DNA of 64,000 nucleotides. Origin: Micropterix aruncella. Taxonomy: Eukaryota > Arthropoda > Insecta > Lepidoptera > Micropterigidae. Of this stretch, positions 45,406 to 57,600 are shown piece after piece; the first letter of the stretch is position 1; each line of letters opens with the position of its first letter. The notes below the pieces were generated by a model that did not search any database, was not told where the DNA came from, and was given only the letters and a program-made list of their open reading frames with translations. Location: NCBI GenBank assembly GCA_944548615.1, contig OX155957.1:8407597-8471596 (forward strand), read 5' to 3'. Made by a program: the position numbers and the translations under genes.

Positions 45406-46327
45406 TATAATAATATATAGTTGTGTATTAAAACATTCCATAATCTTTTGCTTAGATTATGGAAATTTTTGATGGCTTATGGTTCAAAAGGTTAAGTAGA
45501 TTATCAGGCGCACCTTACGTCTTATTAATGTAACTGGTTATTTTTTTTGGCCCACGCTTGTTTCGGATTCTGCCACTCCTCATTAGTACTTCTACATCTA
45601 CGAACAAGTCGGAAAATAATGTTCATACGAGCAGACTTAATTAGCCGCAGTGGTATTTCCGCGAATCTCGCCCGCGGCGCCCATTACTGCAGGTGCGGAA
45701 TAGTGGCCGAGTGTTTCGGCTGAAATTTCCGCCCGTAAAAGTGATTTTAATCTTCACTGGAAATTCACAAATTTCCCGGAGTCCGCTACGTAATTTAACG
45801 TACTCGCGGCGCAGCGGCGGAAATGCGAATTCGCTAGCGGCCACCGGTCAAATTACACATCTCTCTCTCTCTCTCTCGAGTCAGCTCGGAGCGAGATGGA
45901 TGGTAATTGGTTACGGATCTTGTGACCAAAGAACATTTGGCAATCCGATAATACGGACTCAGGGAAATAACAGGAAATTGAACAAGGGAGAATAGATTCG
46001 ATCCTATGTCAATTTGTTAGTGATATATGGGGGTTAATACATTATGAGAAAACGGATCTCAACTTGATATTCAAACTGACTGAAATTGATAATATTTATA
46101 ATGTCAATTATCTATGAAAAAAATGTTGAGTAATAGCAACTACATAGCACCTAAACGTAGTCTCCAATTAATAACTCCTATTTCCAATTGCAGATGTAAT
46201 CAGAATTGCAGATGTAATCATATTGTAAGAAAATGCAGATATTTTTATTCATAAATTCTTCTTATTCATTTCGTAATAAAGATTGGTGTTTGTATCCCAT
46301 TTTTATTTTATTTTTCTCCCTAACCAG
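45406..46327. other. Unassigned; GC-rich island at 45640-45860
   Basis: The island is CpG-rich and single-copy here, followed by a short (CT)n at 45861-45879. Frames on both strands overlap and neither is convincing. 46020-46280 is AT-rich with a short direct repeat (CAGATGTAATCA). Confidence 0.4.
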
Positions 46328-47714
46328 ATGGAAACAAAACGCGATTTACATCAACTTTTCTTGTACGAGTTCAAATTAAATTATAGCGCAGTTCAAGCTA
46401 CGAGAAACATTAACCACGCATTCGGAAATGGATCCACTAATGAAAATAAGATCGATATTGTTTCCAAAAAAATCGTTCTGGCAATTTGAGTATCGTCAAC
46501 GAGCCTCGAAGAAGATCATCGACCCATAGTGATAACGAGGAATTAAAGACGAATGTGGAATCCGATCCACACAAAAGTATTCGTGAACTTTGGTCTAAAC
46601 TAGATACTAGTTATAGGGCTGTGTTAAAACATCTGCGTTCAAATCTTCGTGGAATAAATAATGATAAAAAAAGGACTCATATGTACCGTATAAACTGACG
46701 CAACTGCAGATGATCGACTGCAAGAGCAAGGGTGCATCTTTGTTGTGCTGAAACGTGTTTTTTTTTAATGATAATCGAAAACGATCAAGCAAATGGGTAG
46801 ATAAGAATAAACTCACTAGACACACCCCTAAGCCGAAATTTAATAAAAAAAATGTTATGTAAAGTAAAGTAAAGTAAAAGGTATTTATTTCCAATACAAC
46901 CATACAATTGTGTAGGAATGACAGTAATTAATCTTAAATTAGTTACTCAATTTAGACAAGAGATGATATACAATATATAGTTTTAAACTTACCAATTTAC
47001 GAAAACATAGACTATATGATAACAGTTTACAAAAAAACAATTAACGGTAAATAATATGTATTAGATTAAATGGGTAGATACGATGCTATGTATTTTCAAA
47101 ATATTTTAAGAAGTCGTTATGGGCATACATGTTGATTTTAAGCAGATAGACTCGGATGGATCTCTTGAAAATATCGATGTTTTTAATTTCTTTTAATCTT
47201 TCGGGCAATTTATTGAAAAGTTTGAGGCCTAAGTATCGACTAGTCGCCTGGAACTTGGCAGTACGTGCTATGGTTACCATATGGTGGAATGCCAAAGGAG
47301 TGATCCATTATTCCTTCCTACAATCAGGCGAAACCATAACAGCAGAGTCCTATTGCCATGCATGAGAAACTTATGAAAAACAACCAGCATTGCTGAATCG
47401 AAACGGCGCAATGTTACTGCATGATAACGCACGACCACATAAAGCTGCAATAACTGTTGGCAAATTCACTTCTCTACAATATGAAATTTTACCATATCCT
47501 CCATATTCACCAGATATTCACCGACGGATTATTACCCTTTTCATAATTATTATTTCTATTAAAAAAAAAAAAAACAATAACCAAAATGATATTATAAAAG
47601 ACTTTGAATTGTTTATTAACTCCAAAAATTAGGGAATTTAAAAATATAGGCATATATGACTTGCCCAATCGTTGGCAGAAAGTCGTAGATGGCAATGGAA
47701 GTTATTTCGGTTGA
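46328..47714 (+). pseudogene. mariner transposase interrupted by a LINE
   Basis: METKRDLHQLFLYEFKLNYS (first DNA-binding helix set) is followed after frameshifts by SIVNEPRRRS, DPHKSIRELWSKLDTSYRA, DNRKRSSKWVDKN and KPKFNKKNVM up to 46859. After the LINE, VTIWWNAKGVIHYSFLQSGE continues in the same sense. Then come MLLHDNARPHKAA (second catalytic Asp), PPYSPD (third Asp of the DD34D triad) and DLPNRWQKVVDGNG to stop at 47714. The block with the first Asp (TCDEKW-type) is deleted. No TIRs were identified. Confidence 0.85.
46860..47272 (-). mobile_element. 5'-truncated LINE inserted in mariner
   Basis: The plus-strand TAAAGTAAAGTAAAGTAAAA at 46860 is the 3' tail region. 46880-47085 is 3' UTR. 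47295-47086 minus gives YLGLKLFNKLPERLKEIKNI and FKRSIRVYLLKINMYAHNDF, the LINE C-terminus. Mariner sequence stops at ATG 46857-46859 and resumes at GTT 47273, with TATG repeated at both edges as a short TSD. Confidence 0.8.
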
Positions 47715-47989
47715 ATATAATAAATAATGTGAAACATTGCGCTTTTTATTTTTATTAAACGCCCGTTTCATAGTTTCCAACCTAATACATACCTGTTTAA
47801 TTACTAATTATTCCATTACGAGAACCAATTACTCCATAACCTTTAACATACGAAATTCCCCTACGTACGTACGAAAACTTACCGTCAACGGTGGGTTGCC
47901 AAAATATAAGACATTAAAAATAACAAATATTTAAAATAGTTTATTTTATTACAATTTTATTGCATTAATCGTGAAATAATGTTATTGAA

Positions 47990-48500
47990 AGTACCGCATA
48001 ATCTACCGCATTTTATATAGGCTAACTATATCACAGAAATAATACGGAGAGATAGAAGGACATATATTAGTCTATCTGAACATTAAAGTGTGTAATTATT
48101 ATGTATTGAAACCTGTATACCAAATAAAATTTGACATATTTATGTAAATAGTATAAAATTAATAAGAGCTATGATTTTCGTTTAAAATAATATTATTTTT
48201 TCTAATATTATTTCGTTTAAAATAATATTAGAAAAAAATCGTTTAAAATAATATTATTATTTTATACCACGTATGCCTGTTAGCGCGTAAGCCATATTAT
48301 ACACAGTGCGCCGCCATGTCGTTATACCTTGTAAGTCACCATATTGAACATGATAAAAGAAGATTTATCATTTTTTGGATCGATGAGTGCCATCTACACG
48401 TTGCGTTTCGTAGTAATATACTAGTTGCCAAATCGTAGTACGACGCTAAGCAATCTAATACGCTATATAATCAATGTCTTGAATTTAAAATGCAGCGGCG
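47990..48500 (+). repeat. Family C dispersed repeat, copy 3
   Basis: Colinear with 9120-9600. The middle (48175-48262) contains several copies of CGTTTAAAATAATATTA in both orientations. Confidence 0.65.
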
Positions 48501-49792
48501 CTCTAATAATTTAATAGTTTTTTATAATATTCTGCTCGCAGATGCATATGAAGATAATCTAAGTTATGAGAATTTACATCTCGTGTTACTTACGAATGTG
48601 TATATACGAATACGTTGGCGTATTTAGAAAGTTTGCGATGGTAAACTTCTCAAGTCTCGACGATGAAGCGATACAGCAGGAAATTGACTTCAGTTTGCTT
48701 CCGGCGCAATATTCGCTCCGGGAAACGTCAACAGTCCCAGCCAAAAAGACTTAAGGCGACGATGTAGGTAAATTTCGAAAATTACATTTTTTGGCAATTT
48801 TTGAACAGTCATACTGAAATAACTGATGATGTTAGCCAACAAAAAAAAAATATCGTAACTCACAGTACCTTTCTTAAGTAGATAGCTATTTCAGATTTTT
48901 TTTTAAGTATTGGAAAATTGAGGAAAATAATTAAATCTGGGAGCTATACAGGAAATTTTCATTTTAGAGCATTTTTTGAAACGTGCCTCACACTAAACTG
49001 CACGATCAAGAAACTCAAAAAAAATACTACGGCATTTTAACAATAGTTGTAAAGAGGAATGCTTTCGCATAAATTTAAAAAAATAAGTTTTTCTTGTTAA
49101 AAAAAATTATATAAAAAGTGTAACTTTCATCCATATTCACTGTTAAATATTACTTATTACTGTGTGTTTTTTTCAAGTTTGTTTTTTTTTACATAAACTA
49201 TGTACAATAAACTTGTAGTACTGACGATTATTTTTTTCAAATAAAATATCAGTATATTTTAAAAATAATATTTTGCAGAGCCCGTTTATATTATTTTTGT
49301 CATACAATGAGATGAGCGCGCTCTTCTCGCGACGACGCGCTGGCATTCAAAATGCCGCAAGCGACATTGGGTCAATATGGTTCTTATGTGGGGATCAATT
49401 ACTGATTCAAATGGCATAACAGCCAACCTTTTATAATGAAATGTTATTGGCTCTTAGAAACGTGGTTCATTTCGGCTTCGAAGGCCGACATATGCGGTTG
49501 CGTTCGCGACGCTCTGTTTCATGACTTATTATTACCAAATTGACATTTCGATGGATCGGAGATGTGAAGTAAAAAAATATCGGTTTTAGATGGCTATTTC
49601 ACCGTGTAAATGAAAGAGGTTTAAAAACATGATAAATCATATGTTGAAAAATAGAAACAATAATAAGTAAAATAGTATTTAATATTTATTTAATTTTTTT
49701 TAAATTTACAATATTACTTTTTTTTAATAAAAAGTGTTCATTTATTTGATAACAATGTTTCTTTATGTATAAAAACAAAAAAAAAATATACA
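48501..49792. other. Unassigned; protein-like frame at 48612-48751
   Basis: A plus frame reads VNFSSLDDEAIQQEIDFSLL then PAQYSLRETSTVPAKKT and stop. Its composition is protein-like, but I do not recognise it and the splice signals around it are weak. 49310-49560 is CG-richer. The rest is AT-rich. Confidence 0.3.
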
Positions 49793-49795
49793 TAT

Positions 49796-49872
49796 CGGTA
49801 GGTTTTGAACCTACGACCGGTGTGATCTTATGCGAGTTTAAAACAAGTGCGCCACTTCAGCTTGCTTCCCGC
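49796..49872 (-). repeat. tRNA-like sequence, possibly a second SINE type
   Basis: On the minus strand GTAGGTTCAAAACCTAC forms a T-arm-like hairpin, preceded by ATAAGATCACACCGGTC and an A-box-like TGAAGTGGCGCACTTG. The acceptor stem does not close, so a functional tRNA is unlikely. Only one copy is seen here. Confidence 0.35.
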
Positions 49873-51664
49873 GAGTGAAAATGTGTCATATATAAGGGGA
49901 CAGTAAATAATGCCAATACATTTGCGTTAGAGCCATATGACAGAGCTATACACCATGTATAAATATAATATACTATTAGGCTACGATTCTGACCGTTCTA
50001 ATATAGAAAACCGTCAGATAGGCAGAATTGTAATTTAAAAAACAAAACGTAGGTATCTACTTTTTAAAAGCTTTTATTCAACTTGTAATGTCTGTGAAAA
50101 AAAAAACTAAAAATGCGAAGAAATATTACATCAGCAGTAGCTTATAATAAATGTCAAAACTTTTCAATTGATGAGAAAATTGATTGCCTGTATAATGACA
50201 TTTTGAACGCCCCGATAGATGCATTTGCAAACCATGATAAATGTAGAAGTTTTTAAAATTGTTTGTCGGAAAATACACTGGATGCAATGAGTTGTTTGAT
50301 GGGTGACATTATTTGGGAAAGAATACGTTACATAACTTAAAACGTAGGTAGCAATACATGCAAGAAGCCTAATTCATGATGTAGATAGTAATGTTCTCGA
50401 AAGGTTTAACGGCATCATTGCAAAATTTATTGGTGGTAAGAGGGCAAATTACATCCAAAAGCAGTCTTACCAAGCGCGATGTAATGCGGCAGTTATATCA
50501 TTTAATACAAAACAGCCACTCTCAAGATTACATAAAAAATATATAGGCAAAAGTCCCTCTGGCAGGATATCAAAAGTGGAATAAAGAAGACAGAGGCATT
50601 TAAGTAAATCCATTCTTTATAAAAGAAATAAAAGCAGAAAGTTTTTTTGAAAAAAAAAACAATAATTCGCATTATGGAGAACATTGCAACCAACCCGATG
50701 TTCCATCAGAAATATTCGAAAAAAGCAAAGCTCTGTTATTTCAAGAATTGGAAAATAGAAAAATGATCGATTGCGAATTGAAAAACTTACGGTTATTCAA
50801 GGTGAAAGCAGCGAGTGGTTGGAATTACGAAGAAAAATGGTAACTGCGTCTAACTTTGGCAAAATTGTCAATAGTTAACAACACACAAAATGCGCCAATT
50901 TAGTTAAATCCATGACTGAAAATGGGATTTGAGCAACGTAGCATCAATTTGCCATGGAAAAGAAAATGAAACAACTGCACTAGAATGAAAAATATGTCTA
51001 GAAAAAGTGGAAATTCAGCAATGTGGATTATTCATTGACCCTAAATTTCCATTTTTGGGAGCTTCTCCAGATGGAATATCTGATGATTATATTTTTGAAG
51101 TCAAATTTCCCATTACAGCGCATAGAATCTGGTTAACGGAAGCGACAAGAAAAAGAAAAGTGACATTTTGGAAACAGAAAGATGGAAAACTTGAAATCAG
51201 CATCAAACATCACTGGTACGTTCAAGTTCAAGGACAGGTCCATATATAATTTCTTTTTATTTATTTATTTTTTATTTTATTTCTGGAAAATACAGCGCAT
51301 ACAATATACATACGTGTGCATAAATGTAGAAAAAAAAGAAAAACATTACGCCTATAATCGTTTATTACACATTTGGATTTCAGCATATTACACTTAAAAA
51401 TTAATTATAAAATAAACAAAGTTCATATTAAATATAAAAAATATATAGAAAACCGATGGGAGAGGTAGGGAATTGGAAGTGATTAGGAAGAAGGAGTTAG
51501 ACGATGGTATGTGTATATGTATATGTATAAATAAAGATATAGATAGGTCGTATAGTGGATATATAAATACAGATATTTATTGATGTTTATAGGTATTTAT
51601 AGATATATAATAAATATTTATAGATATTTATAAATATTTGTGGTAGCTACTGATATGTTGTATA

Positions 51665-52858
51665 TATATCCTTCTAGCCGTGTTCGGCCACAGCGACTGC
51701 ATTGTAGATTCTAGTGACTTCTTTAGTCTTCTCAGAGTCCACTGTTCGGAAGCAGTCAAGTGCGCAGGCTATATTATAGTGCACAGGTGGGCGCGCGACC
51801 ACGGGTGCACTCTCTCTTCCTCCCTCTTCTGAACCCGATGGAACGGAGACCGTTACGACCAGAGGAAAGTTTGGATGCAGATAAAATAAAATAAATCAAT
51901 TAATCGCTAACGCAGCAATGACTGTCATTGTTAAATTTTTACTCAATATTGCAGAGCTATTTTTTCGGATTTAGTTCGTTTTTCACACTGTCATTTATGA
52001 AATTGGTAGTTATGGCTTGTGGTGATGTTTGAGTTTTTTCTGGAGCTATTGTAGAGATGACCGGTGACTTATTGGTAGTTGTTGTAGTAGGCGGTGATAT
52101 AGAAGATGCATTATTGGATTTATCCTGGTTTTCTGATGATCTCGTGTTGTTGCTCATGGGGCTGTGTTGAATACAGCATACAGTCTCTTGTTCCGACATT
52201 ATACAAAATTGTGATAGTTTCCTTTTTGGCAAATCCCCCTCAGTTTTTGGACAATTTTTCGCCGGTAGACATACTCCTAAAACGCCATTTATTTCACATG
52301 ACTCTTCACGGCAGTGTATATGCCAGGTCCCTTGGCACTTCCGCAAGGGCTCTTTCCAATACTGGTAACGGTGATTATGTTGACAAGGCATTGGTTGTCA
52401 GCTATCGCCACTTGCAGAGGTCCACCACTATCGCCTCCACAAGAGTCTCGTAATCCTTCTAAGCTGCCAGCGCACAATTGATCGTCCTTATACCTTGCGG
52501 TAACCTCCTTCTGAGAGTCTTTGCATATAGTCTTCGAAAGGTGGCTGGTCAATCAAATCCACCACCACCTTCAGTAAGTCCTCCGATGTATCTTCAGCAA
52601 AGTCGATCTGCCTTCAGCCAGTAACTACAGCTCGCTTGTTTTCGATGGTCGACTTTTCCATAGACACGCTGGTCGAATATTTAAAGTGAACAGCTCAGAC
52701 CGATCAGATCCTTCGGGACGCGTCCCGTGTTAACCGCGAGTTAATCCAGACTATAGAATTGCACTATAATCACTAAAATTTATTATTTAATTATTATTTA
52801 GAGGGGAGAAAATTTTAAAATATGTTGACACTTAGAATTTAAATTTCGAATTTTATTT
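51665..52858 (-). mobile_element. 1.2-kb insertion carrying protease pieces
   Basis: Interrupts LINE-a between 3' UTR and ORF. TGTTGTATA is present at 51656-51664 and again at 52859-52867, a 9-bp TSD. One end (52688-52858) is a family D unit, also found at 11005-11160. The interior holds CLIP serine protease fragments. The outer ends, TATATCCTTCTAGCCG and the reverse of AATTTTATTT, are not inverted repeats, so the class is unknown. Retroposition with gene capture or chimeric reverse transcription is possible. Confidence 0.7.
51957..52675 (-). pseudogene. CLIP serine protease fragments in scrambled order
   Basis: Read 5'-3' on minus. RPACL (52675) leads by frameshift to TIENKRAVVTG, then a TGA at 52616-52614 where VTGWG-type motifs have Trp. 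Next are QIDFAEDTSEDLLKVVVDLI, a frameshift, YKDDQLCAGSLEGLRDSCGG, DSGGPLQVA (catalytic Ser codon 52429-52427) and GPGIYTAV. Directly after comes a CLIP domain (52302-52173: SCEINGVLGVCLPAKNCPKT.., six Cys ending VCC), then a Ser/Thr/Pro linker to 51957. In the family the CLIP and linker precede the protease, so the order is reversed. No His/Asp exons, no introns. Confidence 0.8.
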
Positions 52859-53531
52859 TGTTGTATAGAAAGTATATAACTAATTACTATAGGTATTAAC
52901 AAGCTCGTTAGGTGCAATTGATTTGAATAATTCTTTAACGAACGTCGGTTGGTTGAGGTTGAAAATGTCGATGGTGGAGAAACAAGAGTCGTACGTGCAT
53001 ATCAGCCCATAAGCGATGGAATGTTTCCCGTAGTTGGTATTGGCACGAGATACCTCAAACGTGCGTGAATTGCGAATTAATCGCTGAGGAACGAAAAAAC
53101 GTAAGTTTTCAACAAGGTATGAACTATCTGTTGTATTGTGGATAACTTTAAAGAAAGTGTGCTGGAAAGAAACTGTAACTGGAACGATACATATAACTGG
53201 AAAGGAAGTGTGCCTATTTACATTATGGTCTGGTAAAAACGATCTCCTCAAAACCGAATATATACAGACGAATGATTTGATTTGGACAAATGTCATGGAA
53301 AAAACTTGTTTGTTTTTATATGGACTGTGTATTACCTGAAATTATCGATCCAGGAGTATGAAGGAATATGGATTTAAGGGAGCCTGAATACACTTTGAAA
53401 GAAGCAAATAAAAGAAACGACACGATAAAACGAAAGAAATCGGTTCCTCTCCCTTGTCCAACGCTTAAGCGGTAGTTAGTTTTCAGTGATTCCATCACAA
53501 AGTGAGCAAAGAACTCACAGAGAATGTACTT

Positions 53532-53671
53532 GCCAATAACACTCCAAAGCAAAGCACAAGCAATATAGAGCCACCGAAAAGTACACGATATTCCAAATCT
53601 GTGCTGAGTACAGATCTAATTAATAATGATGAACAGGCTTTTGAAAATGTATTATCATTTGATGAATTTTA
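53532..53671 (+). pseudogene. Unidentified TE-like ORF end
   Basis: A plus-strand frame reads NNTPKQSTSNIEPPKSTRYS, KSVLSTDLINNDEQAF and ENVLSFDEF then stop. It follows the YqaJ remnant on the same strand and may belong to the same element. It matches no family I can name. Confidence 0.35.
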
Positions 53672-54414
53672 ATTACAAAAGTCGGCGCACCACTACAAAG
53701 CGACACTGTCAAGGCTACAAAAAGGAAGTCTCAAATGTACTGCGCAATTTTAAATGTATTTATTCGTCTCTTTACATTTAATATGTATGTATCTACTCAG
53801 AAATAACAGACTACTTTGCCAACCAGAAATGTCTTCATGATTTTTTGTCTTAATGATTTTATATTTTAATTAATAATTATTTATTTTTAATGATGTGTAT
53901 TTCTTTAAAGTTTACAATGATGTGCTTACAGTATCTAAAAATAAATTATATTACTTTTTAATTAAATAATTTTTTAATGATAATGTACAAGGCGATGGGT
54001 GTCGTTATGTCCTCCTCAAAGAACTATTATACCGCGAATAAATAGTTCGATACACAATGTTGTTTTTTAATTCGATTCTAAATGTTTTTTCTGCCAAAAA
54101 ATACTATCAAAAACTGTCACTACAACTATCAAAAAAATACTAAAGCTGTATCTCACGGAACATGAATTGCGATTTATGTCATTTAAAAGCCCTTGGAAAA
54201 CTGTATCCAAAACAGTTAACGGCATTTCTCCAATTGTCATCTATCACCATTTAAAATAATTTTAAAATGTCGAAAATTAATTAGTGACAGGTGACTCTTC
54301 TTAATACAGTTTTTCAGGGGATTTCAAATGACATATCGCAAATGAAATTCTGTAAGAGATGGCTTCTGTCAATTTTTGACAGTGATAGTTTGGTTTAACA
54401 GTTGACAGCCAAAA
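53672..54414. other. Unassigned AT-rich stretch
   Basis: No supported feature. Confidence 0.4.
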
Positions 54415-54655
54415 TCTAATGGGCGCATTCCAGGGTGATACTATCCCTATGTTCCAAATTTCAACTCAATCGGTTCAACGGCTCGGCAGTTATCGTGAGA
54501 GATTACATACAGGCAAACAGACATATATTTCTCTGAAAATGGTCTTAATCATCTTGGTGGACCTCAAAATGGACATCTCTATCGTTATCTAAACATTTTT
54601 TTCCGCACGATCACAACACCTTCCCTACCAGTGGCAGCCGGGAAAGTAATATAAT
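54415..54655 (+). repeat. Family H retroelement-like tail, copy 1
   Basis: CCAAATTTCAACTCAATCGG, ACAGGCAAACAGACA, AATGGTCTTAATCATCTTGG, CTCAAAATGGACATCTCTAT and CCAGTGGCAGCCGGGAAAGT. The second half matches 59210-59388. The shared CAAATTTCAnCTCAATC phrase links it loosely to family B. Confidence 0.6.
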
Positions 54656-57600
54656 GTTCAAGTTTAGATGATGATAAAGCGTAGCCTTCTTCACCAGCGT
54701 AGGTACATGACACTTGCATAATCCCAAAATATAAATCCCATTGCAATAGTGTATACCTAGTGTGTTTAGTCCAGACATCGATAGCGAGTGAATATCGCTG
54801 CGAGATGAGTCAACATAATAAACACCTGCCCCGTCGCGAGGGGAGGGGGTAAGTAGGCGGGGCTTAAAAACTCAGATACGGTTTATTTTTTAAGTAGTAC
54901 GTCGCCTTAAAATGAAATGTAAGATGTGTTCCTTGCAAATATGCTGAGATGATGTAATCCGATCGGGATTAGGCTTATTCCGATCAAATGACGTCGAATT
55001 CGAGGCAATAGCTTAAGCAGTTATTATGGTGGAAGGTATTTCGTGTACAACTTCTAAAAATCTGAGAGTTATATTTTACATTCATTTGCACTTCGAGTGA
55101 GATTTTGTATTCATTCCATTTATTTTATGGAAACTTACAGCATAAAATAACATAAAACACCAACATTAAAATCATGACAAATAAAGTCAACGAATTTTTT
55201 AAACAATATTATATATAGTACCATTATACCTATATTGCATAAATTTCAGCAATTATATACTATATAAATATATTTATACAAATTTATATAGTATATATAC
55301 TATATAAATTTGAGCAAGTCAACATATTTGTGTTTGCGTGTGTATGTGTGTGTGTATTTTTAAGATTTATACGAGTGTGATTGTAATGTGCTAAATATTG
55401 GTCGATATGTGTGAGGGTAGGTATATCCCGGTGTATGTCCATGGTTTATCTGTTCACTTTGATTCTAATATTGTCTTCTTGGTGCTAGTAAAAAAAATTA
55501 GTATTGTGGAATAGATCTGTATTCTGGAATTACCTTAGAGAATTACCTGCATAATTGTTTTTATACTTAGATATTATTTATTTATTTATTTACATATTTA
55601 CATATACATATACATTCAAATTAATGAGCACAACAGAAAATAAAATGTCAATTTATACAATGCCGTCGTATGCCTTTAAAGTTATATACGTATGATACAT
55701 CTGTCTGAGCCTAGGTTACATAGCGCATACAACGCAAATGATAATCTTTCTATTATGCTAAGCAAAGAGCAGCCGAGCCCGCCTTGCTAGGCACCCCTGT
55801 GTTAAGGCGAGCTCTTTTCGGGAGTCATACTAGAGTGCCACGGTTGTGTCAGGTTGTGTCAGGAAAGATCTAAAATATATATAATTTTAATTATTTCTAT
55901 TTTAATTTATAATCATTATTATTATTATTATTATTATTATTTATTTTATTATTTTTCTAGTTTTTTATCCGCAGAATAGAATCCATAAGCGCGAATCCCC
56001 TCTTTTGCAATATAGAGGTGATTGTCGCATCGTATTCATATGAGTTCCGCTCGTTTCCCTGTAAATATTGCTATCCTTAATGCAGGTAGGCAGATAGTTT
56101 CGTATTGAACTACGTATTATAAATAACTGGTGATATTGTTGGTAATAGTAAAGAACTAAGACGATTCATGAAAATATATGGAACATACACAGTGCTATGC
56201 AAAATTTTTGAAATATCAAATTTCCTCTAAAAATAATATTATTTTCATTAATATAAATAATTATTATTTGACCTTTATCACCTGCTATTTAAATTCGTTT
56301 AATTATTTATTTTATTATATTGTTTATGATTGATATTTTTAAATATTATTCCTAGACTGACTTAGTATGAAGGACGCATTGGCATATCAATCACTTAATT
56401 TTTAGATTGATGATTAATTTATACCTTCCTAGTTCATAATTATTTTTTACTTTTATTTTTATTTATTTATTTTAAACATAACATGCGAAATTCATAAAAT
56501 GGTCATACCAAGTAATGGTGCGAAGTAAACGACAACCCACATTCACATGACCATGCGCAGCGCATGCCCAACTAGGCCGAGTTCTGGGCATACGATTTAT
56601 TTTCATACTTGGGTGGAGAAGCATAACTAACGTAGGACACATACACTTATAGACACACCTATACATATACACATATATACATATACATATACACACATAC
56701 ACATATATGTTACATTATGTTTATTATCTTATATCACATTTATGCAGGTATATTATTTCTAAGAGATGATTTGCAGAAGATCATTCTCTGTCCTTGAACG
56801 ACCTATATCGTCAAGAAGCTATTTTTTAATTTTTTTATTGAATAAAAACGTGCTTTAATTTTTTTATGTCGTCATTTTTATTAGTTATGTTTTAATATTA
56901 TTAGATTTGAGGATAAAAGTTGTAACACTTTTCTGTGAAATACTTAACTTATTTTTAAAATTATGTAATTTGAAGTATGTATGAGCCATATTCTACTTGC
57001 TACGCTTTCCTTAGTACGGGCCTAGAGCCGTAGTACGGGCCATAGCCTTAATTTGATAAAATACTCGGCTGCCGTGCTCTCTATTTTGCTACTGTTTACA
57101 ATGAAGCCTCTAATGAATAGCGTTAAAGAAATAATGTTGTGCAGTTAATAATACTGTACTTTTATTAAATAAATAAAATGAATAGATTACAAAGTTATTT
57201 AAAAAAACATCTTTCTTCTAAGCTCTCCATAAAGTAGGGTCTACGTGCTGGGTATATGAGCCGAATGTGAGGCGATTGCGAAAACTCAGGTGCCTCTGAA
57301 TTTTTTCGAAACTTTTCTTATAAAAATCGTACTGAAGGCACCAAATAGAACGTGCGCTAAGTATACTGCTTTCAAAGACACCGTAATTGAGAGTGGCTTA
57401 CATAGCATCGTGCATGATGAATCCTAACATTTCGTAACCTTTCAGCAACATAGCATCTGTCCTTAATTTTCATGAAGTTTCTCTCATATAATAAGCGGAA
57501 AAAAACCTGATTGAAAGCATCAACCGATAGCAAGTAGATGACGAGTCTTTCACTGAGGTGACTAAACCGGATGCTGACCAGGTAGATAATTTGGGGTCAA

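Larger units (their letters stand above)
51247..53189 (-). mobile_element. LINE-a copy 2, inserted in the YqaJ gene
   Basis: 3' UTR 51262-51664 matches 33770-34190. The C-terminal ORF part (52880-53150: SYLVENLRFFVPQRLIRNSR, TFEVSRANTNYGKHSIAYG) matches 34243-34566. CATATA at 51241-51246 and 53190-53195 marks the insertion edges, where YqaJ reading stops and resumes. The copy is itself split by the insertion at 51665-52867. 5'-truncated; no RT motif. Confidence 0.8.
50110..53370 (+). pseudogene. YqaJ/lambda-exonuclease-type gene, broken and interrupted
   Basis: Fragments in order: LYNDILNAPIDAFANHDKC; DVDSNVLERFNGIIAKFIGG then KRANYIQKQSYQARCNAAVI (50378-50584); FEKSKALLFQELENRKMI; GESSEWLELRRKMVTASNFG; EIQQCGLFIDPKFPFLGASP then DGISDDYIFEVKFP; VQVQGQVHI (to 51246). 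After the LINE it resumes TGKEVCLFTLWSG and LPEIIDPG (53196-53370). PDG, E-x-K and QGQ are the nuclease-fold active-site blocks. Such genes recur in arthropod genomes and are annotated as YqaJ recombinase-like, origin uncertain. Several stops and shifts make this copy dead. Confidence 0.8.

Noticed and set aside
52106..52453. Plus-strand 115-codon frame
   Set aside because: Shadow of the minus-strand protease/CLIP sequence.
51957..52675. A functional CLIP protease gene
   Set aside because: It has a stop in the VTGWG motif, at least two frameshifts, no His/Asp catalytic exons and reversed domain order.
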